The notes below the pieces were generated by a model. It was not told the origin of the DNA and did no database searches. It saw nothing but the letters and a program-made list of their open reading frames with translations. The translations under genes were made by a program, and so were the position numbers. 14,614 nucleotides of DNA from Candidatus Helarchaeota archaeon. GTDB lineage: Archaea; Asgardarchaeota; Lokiarchaeia; Helarchaeales; HEL-GB-A. This document shows positions 7,291 through 13,359 of the stretch, in pieces (the first letter of the stretch is position 1; the number at the start of each line of letters is the position of its first letter). The stretch is from contig JABXJU010000104.1 of NCBI GenBank assembly GCA_013375405.1, positions 1 through 14,614 of the forward strand. Reading direction: 5' to 3'.

Positions 7291-7674
7291 TTAGATAATA
7301 TAAACCATAAGTATGATAATCGTTACAATAACCGCGATACAACAAACACATGATAGGATCATTTGTTTTTGGTTTATTTCAGGTCGTTCTTCCCGATATT
7401 CTTCTGGTATATACCCAAATCCAATAACTCGCTTACCAGGTTCCATTACCTGTTTTCCTTCAATTAAATCGAGTGATTTTTTGGCACTGAATACAACATC
7501 ATAATCTGGGTCATTCATAGCTTTTTGTAATAGCAAGATACTTCGGTCCTTATATTCGGGGTGCTCGCTTGCAAAGTCAGCTAAGTCGACAGCAGCCATT
7601 CCTCTAACGATTGGATCTTCGTCCATAAGTTCTTTCTGGATTCTTTGAAATTCTTCAACTTCTGGTGATTGCAT
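7291..7674 (-). CDS. Small HEAT-like protein with C-terminal membrane anchor
   Basis: A 127-residue protein of no named family. Residues about 6-72 form two or three amphipathic helices with a HEAT/armadillo-like rhythm: DEDPIVRGMAAVDLADFA (18-35), then SILLLQKAMNDPDYDVVFSA (45-64), then KKSLDLI. The motif 'D(P)..VR..A...L' is characteristic of HEAT and PBS-lyase HEAT-like units. A linker rich in Glu and Arg (75-103) leads to a single hydrophobic helix with three Cys (about 104-127) that ends the protein, so it should be a tail-anchored membrane protein with the helical domain in the cytosol. It diverges from the GTPase-like gene at 7812 with 137 bases between. HEAT-like repeats mediate protein contacts; the partner is unknown. 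Confidence 0.7.
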   Translation of the reverse strand: MQSPEVEEFQRIQKELMDEDPIVRGMAAVDLADFASEHPEYKDRSILLLQKAMNDPDYDVVFSAKKSLDLIEGKQVMEPGKRVIGFGYIPEEYREERPEINQKQMILSCVCCIAVIVTIIILMVYII

Positions 7675-7769
7675 TACTGACTCACTATAGTTTTTTTATT
7701 CATTATGTGATAATCAGCTTTCATAAGTCTTTCCGTTCTGAAGTTCAAATTCTTCAAAAATTGTTAAAA

Positions 7770-7776
7770 TATATAA
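7770..7776 (+). promoter_or_regulatory. TATA-like box for the GTPase-fold gene
   Basis: TATATAA preceded by an A-rich BRE-like stretch (GTTAAAA). Transcription start would fall near 7797-7802, which leaves about 10-15 bases before the TTG start codons at 7812/7815. Confidence 0.4.
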
Positions 7777-7811
7777 GGTACCGTTTGCTTTCTTGTTACG
7801 AGTGAGGTTCG

Positions 7812-8954
7812 TTGTTGTCGGTCCCGAGTTATAAGGTAAAATGTGTAATGTTAGGCGATCCATCGATTGATACATGGAATCTAATTTCAGAACACATCCA
7901 ATGCTCTTTTACCAAGAGATATAAACGTACCATTGGCTGTGATATCGGTATTATTGATGTTCAATTACCATATGAACAAGTAACTCTTTCTATTTGGGAC
8001 ATTGCTTCTTCTGATCGGTATCGTTTTTTTCGGTCCTCCTATTTTCGGGGTGCCTCATGCGCCATTCTTGCATTTGATTTAACCCGGTACGATTCTCTCA
8101 ATCCCACTCTCATTAATCTAATAACCGAGCTATATACAACCCTAGGCGCCATTCCAATTATTTTAATTGGGTGTAACGCAGCCAAAGTCGAACAACGCCA
8201 GATCCCTCGCGATGTGATTGATCAATTATGTGAACAAATGGCTCATACTGTATATTTTGAAACTGATTTTAATGATGAAAGGATAATTTCCGTTTTTGAA
8301 GCGGCTGCAGAAATAATATTAGCTGGAATGGGACGTAGTGAAGAAGATCGACGAATTGCGTATGAATGGAAGAAGCAACGGCTTGAAACGTTAATGATAG
8401 CCTTAGAAGAAATGAATTTTTGCATCAATGATCAAGATGAGGTTGAAATATTAACACGTCAAGGGATATTTTCTATTAACATTCTTAATGGTGCTGTTTA
8501 TTTTGAATCCATCATTTGTAGTAAATGTAACAACCACTCATGTCTCTACAAGAAACACGCTCGCAGGAAATCCTTGTGTATCGTTTCGGCAGGTACAGGA
8601 TGGTCTAATCAAGAATTACAACATAACGAACTTCTTACTCTCGCTAAAATTTTTGCAATTATTGAAAATGATTTACCCGCCCATGTTCTAAATCAAATGC
8701 GGCAAGTTGAGGAATGTATTGATTTCAGTGACACAACTGAAGAACAACATTTACCCGAAAATGATATACAATTAGAAGAAAATCATGAAAATGAGAATAT
8801 TTATACAACGAGTGATTTATTCAGTTGTTTTAGCCCAAGTGAAGCATATACGTTACTCCGTAATCATCGCATCCAATTTTACGAGGGTCGCCTTCCTTAT
8901 TCAGTTTATATTCTTCTGAAGGAACGGTATGAAAAAATAATCAGACCATTCTAA
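7812..8954 (+). CDS. Degenerate Rab/Ras-fold GTPase with Cys-rich C-terminal domain
   Basis: Residues 6-172 follow a Rab-type small GTPase strand by strand, but the nucleotide-binding motifs are eroded. The P loop is GDPSIDTWN (15-23) instead of GxxxxGK(S/T), G3 is WDIASSDRYRF (62-72) instead of WDTAGQERF, G4 is IGCNAAK (119-125) instead of GNKxD, and G5 is ETDFN (150-154) instead of ETSAK. The switch I threonine (KRTIGCD, 38-44) and FRSSYFRGA (73-81) survive. This suggests a pseudo-GTPase used as a binding scaffold. Residues 175-380 are not recognised. They hold CSKCNNHSC (236-244) and Cys256, a possible metal site, then an acidic linker (299-332) and a helical end. No lipidation Cys ends the chain. 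Start is TTG at 7812 or 7815, both following GAGGT (7804-7808); 7815 has the more usual spacing. It is tail to tail with the JAMM gene, 4 bases apart. Confidence 0.82.
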   Translation: MLSVPSYKVKCVMLGDPSIDTWNLISEHIQCSFTKRYKRTIGCDIGIIDVQLPYEQVTLSIWDIASSDRYRFFRSSYFRGASCAILAFDLTRYDSLNPTLINLITELYTTLGAIPIILIGCNAAKVEQRQIPRDVIDQLCEQMAHTVYFETDFNDERIISVFEAAAEIILAGMGRSEEDRRIAYEWKKQRLETLMIALEEMNFCINDQDEVEILTRQGIFSINILNGAVYFESIICSKCNNHSCLYKKHARRKSLCIVSAGTGWSNQELQHNELLTLAKIFAIIENDLPAHVLNQMRQVEECIDFSDTTEEQHLPENDIQLEENHENENIYTTSDLFSCFSPSEAYTLLRNHRIQFYEGRLPYSVYILLKERYEKIIRPF

Positions 8955-8958
8955 AAAC

Positions 8959-9693
8959 CTAGCTTTTCTGTTCAAAATAAGGCGCAAGGGTCTCCTTTAG
9001 CCCCCCTTTCTTCCTTTTCTTATATTGATTCTCCACAGGAAGTTTGATTTTCGTATTTTTTCTCCAATTCTTCACACGCTCAGCAATTTTCTTCTCGATA
9101 GGGGGAATTTTTTTGGCAATTACGTCTGTTTCAACTTCATAATAGAATTCTTTGATGCGACTAAGTTCATCTTTTTTATTTATGCCACCTATATAATATT
9201 CAATCTCATGGTACGCCGAAGAAGCTCCCAATGTAGCATCATTCAGCTGATAAAAGTCAATCGTCGACTCATTCGAGATTACTTTCGTATGATCAAACAC
9301 CAACGCGATCGCTTTGGGATTAACAATTTGATACGCTAGATGGTTAATAATATCCGTCTGAGATAAAAATAGGCCTAATCCTGGATGTGAATGGTACCAT
9401 CCGACAAAGAATTCATCATTTTCTGCAATCATTAGATTTAAATAGGCACTTAATACGTAATGGTGCTTCTTGAACTCAACACCATAATGACTCCCATGAG
9501 TAATTGGAATAGCATCTGTTATATGAGTCCATTTCGTACCTTCATCGATATATCCGACCAGAAATCCATAAACTTCTTTCCATTTCTTTACTTTCAAGTC
9601 GAAATGTGCAAATTGCGCTGTATGAACCAAAATATTCTTAAATGCCTCATACTCCATGAATACGATGTAAAAATCAGATGGCACTAAGATCAA
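8959..9693 (-). CDS. Rpn11-like JAMM/MPN+ metalloprotease (deubiquitinase-like)
   Basis: A 244-residue JAB1/MPN/Mov34 protein. The complete zinc motif is present: Glu40 (KEVYGFLVG), then GWYHSHPGLGLFLSQTD (98-114) with His101, His103, Ser111 and Asp114, i.e. E...HxHx7SxxD. The GWYHSHPG.G..LS..D string is close to eukaryotic Rpn11/CSN5, the proteasome-lid and signalosome deubiquitinases that cut isopeptide bonds to ubiquitin. An active, Rpn11-type isopeptidase is therefore inferred. The MPN core ends near residue 160; the rest (about 170-244) is helical and strongly basic, with no recognised domain. Asgard genomes are known to encode ubiquitin, E1, E2 and Rpn11-like proteins, often clustered, but none of the other parts is next to this gene. 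The start is uncertain: TTG at 9693 is the earliest possible (a stop lies just before), GTG at 9684 is an alternative, and no Shine-Dalgarno is visible. Confidence 0.9.
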   Translation of the reverse strand: MILVPSDFYIVFMEYEAFKNILVHTAQFAHFDLKVKKWKEVYGFLVGYIDEGTKWTHITDAIPITHGSHYGVEFKKHHYVLSAYLNLMIAENDEFFVGWYHSHPGLGLFLSQTDIINHLAYQIVNPKAIALVFDHTKVISNESTIDFYQLNDATLGASSAYHEIEYYIGGINKKDELSRIKEFYYEVETDVIAKKIPPIEKKIAERVKNWRKNTKIKLPVENQYKKRKKGGLKETLAPYFEQKS

Positions 9694-9752
9694 CGTGCAT
9701 TTTTAATTAATCCGATGATATTAAAACACATAAATCTATCTTACTTACTGCC

Positions 9753-9780
9753 TTGAGAATCTCAAAAAAGAATATTAATA
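9753..9780 (+). promoter_or_regulatory. tyrS promoter candidate with palindromic operator-like site
   Basis: TTGAGAATCTCAA (9753-9765) is a 13-base palindrome (6-base arms around one A). It runs directly into an A-rich BRE-like tract and AATATTAATA (9771-9780). A start near 9800-9806 would leave a leader of about 30 bases before the tyrS ATG. A dimeric regulator bound to the palindrome would cover the TFB-binding side of the promoter. Regulation is inference. Confidence 0.35.
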
Positions 9781-9834
9781 TCGTCCTCATGGTAATTAAT
9801 CTACTAAAGTCGCCTTTCCAATTGAGATGTTAAA

Positions 9835-10914
9835 ATGGATATAGAAGAGAAAATCAAGCTCATTGCAAAACCACCAACGGAAGAAATTATTACAGAGGAA
9901 GATCTAAGAAATCTGCTCGAAACCAAAGAGCATCCGATAGCTTACAATGGATTTGAACCGTCTGGGATGATGCATTTAGGAACTGGGCTGATTTCAGGGC
10001 TGAAAATGATGGATTTCATAAAAGCAGGCGTGCATTATAAAGTTTTATTGGCAGATTGGCATGCATTTTTGAATAAAAAACTTGATGGGGATATGAAAAA
10101 AATTAAGCAAGCAGCAGAATATTTTAAAAAAGGTTGGGCTGCTCTAGGTGTTAAAGGGGTGGAATACATCTATGCAAGCGATCTTATTGAAAACCCCGAT
10201 TATTGGGAAATTTTAATGAAGATATCTACTAAGACCAAGTTTAAACGTATTCGCAGATGCCTCCCCATCATGGGACGACTCGTTGATAAATATGATGGAC
10301 TTGCGATAGCCTTTTTTCTTTACCCTCTTATGCAGTGCGCTGATATTTTCAAACTAAAAGTCGATATAACACAATTAGGGCTTGATCAGCGTAATGCCAA
10401 TATGCTAGCACGGGAGATCGGGCCTAAAATTGGATACTGGAAACCTATTGCGGTTCATCATCATTTATTAATGGGTTTACAAAAAACCGAAAGAATGGGG
10501 TATGATGCCGATCAGGCCATCGATTCCCAAATTAGTATGAAACAAAGTAAAAGCCGTCCGGACTCTGCAATTTTTATCCATGATTCTCCTAAGGAAATCA
10601 AACGTAAACTTAAAAAAGCATATTGCCCCGAAGGACAACTCAAGGAAAATCCTATTATAGAGATTGCAAAATATATTATTTTACGTGACAAAGACTCCGT
10701 ACTAGAAATTAAACGACCAGCTCAATATGGAGGCGATATTTCTGTCACGCTCCCCGAATTAATGGAGCAATACAAAACCAAACAAATTCATCCAGGTGAT
10801 TTAAAACCCGCAGTTGCGGATAAAATAAGTGAAATTTTAGAACCCGTTCGGCGATATTTTAAGGATCATCCCGAATATCTAGATTTATTTAAGACAACGA
10901 AAATCACACGATAA
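9835..10914 (+). CDS. tyrS: Tyrosyl-tRNA synthetase, archaeal/eukaryotic type
   Basis: Class Ic synthetase that charges tRNA-Tyr with tyrosine. The 359 residues fit the compact archaeal form without a bacterial S4 domain. AYNGFEPSGMMHLGTG (36-51) supplies the HIGH-equivalent HLGTG and Tyr37, which aligns with the tyrosine-contact Tyr32 of the Methanocaldococcus enzyme. YPLMQCAD (163-170) provides the Tyr, Gln and Asp spaced as in archaeal TyrRS for recognising the tyrosine side chain, which argues against TrpRS. The KMSKS loop reads KQSKS (236-240), followed by RPDSAIFIHDSP. The C-terminal helical part (KRPAQYGGD, IHPGDLKPAVA) is the tRNA anticodon-binding region. A short out-of-frame ATG at 9827 is ignored. 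It is the first gene of a probable operon with hom (39-base gap). Confidence 0.95.
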   Translation: MDIEEKIKLIAKPPTEEIITEEDLRNLLETKEHPIAYNGFEPSGMMHLGTGLISGLKMMDFIKAGVHYKVLLADWHAFLNKKLDGDMKKIKQAAEYFKKGWAALGVKGVEYIYASDLIENPDYWEILMKISTKTKFKRIRRCLPIMGRLVDKYDGLAIAFFLYPLMQCADIFKLKVDITQLGLDQRNANMLAREIGPKIGYWKPIAVHHHLLMGLQKTERMGYDADQAIDSQISMKQSKSRPDSAIFIHDSPKEIKRKLKKAYCPEGQLKENPIIEIAKYIILRDKDSVLEIKRPAQYGGDISVTLPELMEQYKTKQIHPGDLKPAVADKISEILEPVRRYFKDHPEYLDLFKTTKITR

Positions 10915-10953
10915 TAAATTAACTACTATATTTAAGAAGGTGAAGGTCTGGCA

Positions 10954-11982
10954 TTGGATAGATGTCCGTCAAAAACGATAAGAATCGTTCTTGTTGGATT
11001 CGGTAATTTAGGGCGTAGTCTAGCTCAGATGCTACTAGAGAAAGAGAATCATCTCAAAAACCTTTCTTTTAATATAGTAGTTACTGGAATAATTGATATT
11101 GATTATACCATCATAGATGAAACGGAACAAGGACTCAATCTCCAAGAAATGCTCTCTTTAAAGAATACCGAACTGCTTAATCGCAGTGTGAATCTATCTT
11201 TTGAGGAAGTACTCCAACAAGTTCCGTTTGATATTTTGGTCGAACTTACTCCATCAACTCCAAATGGGGATCCTGGATTATCTCATATTGAGAAAGCATT
11301 TCAAAATAAGCGACATGTTGTAACTTCAAATAAAAGCCCATTAGTTTTGAAATATCATGAATTAATGGACCTTGCACGTCAAAATGGGTGTGAATTTCGC
11401 TTTGAGTCAACGGTTGGTGGTGTCATTCCCCTTTTTACAACGGTCCAAAGCGGGCTGGCCGCTAATGAAATTTTAAAGATAGAAGGAATTCTTAACGGGA
11501 CGACCAATTATATACTTACTCGATTGAGTGAGGGTAGCACCTACCCACAGGCATTAAATGAGGTGAAGAAGCTAGGATTTTGTGAAACAAATCCCACAGA
11601 TGATATCTCAGGTTTAGATGCTGCAAGGAAACTTGTGATCATTGCAAATGTTCTCCTAGGTACGCATCTAACTCTTACGGAAATAAAGACCCACGGGATT
11701 GAAGCCATTTCACAAGCGCAAATTCTAGAAGCCCACCTAAATAATCAAGTTATTAAACATATCGCCTCACTCGAAGTAGCTAACAATGGGATTCAGGCCT
11801 CGGTCGAACCTAAATCCATCAATCTCTCCAATCCATTAGCCCATGTAAATGGAATTATGAATGCAATTCATATTTTTACGAAATACTCGGGCGAAATCAC
11901 GTTATTTGGAATAGGAGCCGGTCCTAAAGAGGTGGCGACTATTCTTATTAGTGAAATTATTTCTATTGGAACGAAACTTTAG
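10954..11982 (+). CDS. hom: Homoserine dehydrogenase (short form without ACT domain)
   Basis: Reduces aspartate-semialdehyde to homoserine with NAD(P)H, the branch point to threonine and methionine. The Rossmann motif VGFGNLGRSL is at 14-23. VTSNKSPL (123-130) carries the conserved Lys127. ESTVGGVIP (151-159) and GILNGTTNYIL (178-188) form the substrate pocket. ETNPTDDISGLDAARK (211-226) contains the catalytic pair Asp222 and Lys226. The chain is 342 residues and ends after the catalytic domain, so the C-terminal ACT domain that gives threonine feedback control in longer enzymes is absent. Start is TTG at 10954, supported by the purine-rich AGAAGGTGAAGGT upstream, whose second AGGT is about 6 bases away. 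It is cotranscribed in all likelihood with tyrS and the following gene (11 bases downstream). Confidence 0.94.
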   Translation: MDRCPSKTIRIVLVGFGNLGRSLAQMLLEKENHLKNLSFNIVVTGIIDIDYTIIDETEQGLNLQEMLSLKNTELLNRSVNLSFEEVLQQVPFDILVELTPSTPNGDPGLSHIEKAFQNKRHVVTSNKSPLVLKYHELMDLARQNGCEFRFESTVGGVIPLFTTVQSGLAANEILKIEGILNGTTNYILTRLSEGSTYPQALNEVKKLGFCETNPTDDISGLDAARKLVIIANVLLGTHLTLTEIKTHGIEAISQAQILEAHLNNQVIKHIASLEVANNGIQASVEPKSINLSNPLAHVNGIMNAIHIFTKYSGEITLFGIGAGPKEVATILISEIISIGTKL

Positions 11983-11993
11983 AGTTAAGTCAT

Positions 11994-13307
11994 ATGAACT
12001 TCCCTGAAGACCCTTATATTAGGCAGTTGAATCGTTTTTTAAGAACTGGAAATCTTACTGCTTTTGAAAGATTGATGGATAAACTTCATGATGATGGCAT
12101 TTCAATAGATATAACTCAAATTCCTGATATAGAAGGGAAAATTTCCAACTTGTTTGTTCATAATCTACAAACAGGGATGAATATTAACGAAATTTTTCGA
12201 ATATTAAAGTTCGCTAATGATTATCAGCTCTTTTGCGGGCGAAAAATAGAACGTCTTTTTCCTATCTCCGAAACTAATCACGAAATGATTACTGCAAATT
12301 TAGAGAGTCTATTCGGTGATCTCTCTGATGGATTTTTTAACTTTATCGTGAGTTCCTTACCAGACCATTTATCAAATTTCTTGGTAAATCGCCCCAATGT
12401 TATGATGTTTAACTACAATCTCCCTCTAAAGGAGATAATCAATAGTATTTATTATTATATTGACATATATACTAACTATGGATTACGAACTCGTAAAATC
12501 GGCACGTTTAAGGATTATTACCAACTTTATGAGCGTCGAAAAGAAAAATTCGATGAGGACTACTTCGCTTTTAAAATAAAAAAATCAGACCTACTCGGTC
12601 AAGATAGATCTCTTGAGCTAGTGCGTGTTTTTGCTGAGATAATGAGCCCTTTCGAAAGGCATCTTGTTTATGCCCCATTATTGAAAAAAACTAAGAAAAA
12701 ATTTGAACATGGCGAATATAAATATGAATATCCTATTGTAGGTATGGTGATCACAGGGGGAATTGGACCCGAGGGGAAAGGATTTGTCTATTTAACCCCG
12801 AGGGGTGAAATAATTGAAGTTTGTTCAGATGCAAAGCAAAATCGGGCTTATATAATTGAATATAAAAAATATTTAAAATCGATCTTTTTGCAAAAATTAG
12901 AACTTCGCATGCAATCATGGAAAATTTCAGAAAAATTGAAACACGAGACTCTTAACTTTTTCAATACCAATATCCATACCAAAATGGTAGATTACCATGC
13001 AATTGACGCACTCTTAGAAAAGGATATTTTTACTTATCTTCAATCTAAGGTCAAATCATATAGTACCCCTGAATTTTTCACCTTTCTCAGAAAATCCATC
13101 CTTGAAATCCTTATTCCAGTGCAAATGGAAGATCAGTTTAAGGTTCGCATGGATTTAATTAAAAAAAATCAATTAACCGAAACAGAAGTTGCAAAACTAG
13201 TATCACTAGGAACAGTATCGCATTTTGATGTTTTAAATCAACGCCTCTTTTTCCTAATCCTTGTAGATAATATCGCTCGTATCTTAAAACTACAAAAGAA
13301 ACTTTGA
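11994..13307 (+). CDS. Uncharacterised 437-residue protein, third gene of tyrS-hom unit
   Basis: Not recognised. The protein is soluble in appearance: no signal peptide and no convincing membrane helix. Residues 1-215 are mostly helical, with Tyr-, Phe- and Asn-rich stretches (SIYYYIDIYTNYGL, 151-164). A central patch of about 247-285 looks like a small beta sheet with a Gly-rich turn (ITGGIGPEGKGFVYLTPRGE, 253-272) followed by 'IIEVCSD'. This is the only part that looks like a functional motif, and no nucleotide-binding consensus fits it exactly. The rest is helical and Lys-rich. The ATG follows the hom stop by 11 bases with only a weak GAG upstream, so it is probably translated from the same transcript. 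Base composition matches the neighbouring chromosomal genes, unlike the TnpB gene beyond it. Confidence 0.75.
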   Translation: MNFPEDPYIRQLNRFLRTGNLTAFERLMDKLHDDGISIDITQIPDIEGKISNLFVHNLQTGMNINEIFRILKFANDYQLFCGRKIERLFPISETNHEMITANLESLFGDLSDGFFNFIVSSLPDHLSNFLVNRPNVMMFNYNLPLKEIINSIYYYIDIYTNYGLRTRKIGTFKDYYQLYERRKEKFDEDYFAFKIKKSDLLGQDRSLELVRVFAEIMSPFERHLVYAPLLKKTKKKFEHGEYKYEYPIVGMVITGGIGPEGKGFVYLTPRGEIIEVCSDAKQNRAYIIEYKKYLKSIFLQKLELRMQSWKISEKLKHETLNFFNTNIHTKMVDYHAIDALLEKDIFTYLQSKVKSYSTPEFFTFLRKSILEILIPVQMEDQFKVRMDLIKKNQLTETEVAKLVSLGTVSHFDVLNQRLFFLILVDNIARILKLQKKL

Positions 13308-13322
13308 AATAAAATTTTCTTC

Positions 13323-13359
13323 TATTTACTTGAATTCTAACCGATCTGTCAAGTAGATA
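13323..13359. repeat. Inverted repeat overlapping the tnpB stop (probable element end)
   Basis: TATTTACTTGA (13323-13333) is inverted as TCAAGTAGATA (13349-13359) with one mismatch, which becomes a T.G pair if the plus strand folds. The loop is 15 bases. The right arm contains the tnpB TGA stop (13349-13351). IS200/IS605 elements have subterminal hairpins at their ends and the guide (omega) RNA is transcribed through the 3' end of tnpB into this region, so this may be the right-end hairpin. It could also be a terminator for the gene ending at 13307; there is no T-run directly after it on the plus strand. Confidence 0.4.

Noticed and set aside
7679..7690. GACTCACTATAG, identical to the core of the phage T7 promoter
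   Set aside because: Only 12 bases match, the TAATAC part is missing, and no phage gene or T7-type polymerase is present; the stretch lies in the leader of the minus-strand HEAT-like gene. Treated as chance.
9835..10914. Tryptophanyl-tRNA synthetase as an alternative to TyrRS
   Set aside because: The Tyr/Gln/Asp residues of the tyrosine pocket (Tyr163, Gln167, Asp170) and Tyr37 have the archaeal TyrRS spacing, and the C-terminal region matches TyrRS.
10914..10953. Internal promoter before hom (CTATATTTAAG)
   Set aside because: A TATA box there would start transcription inside or after the hom start codon; the gap is short and a good ribosome-binding site suggests cotranscription with tyrS.
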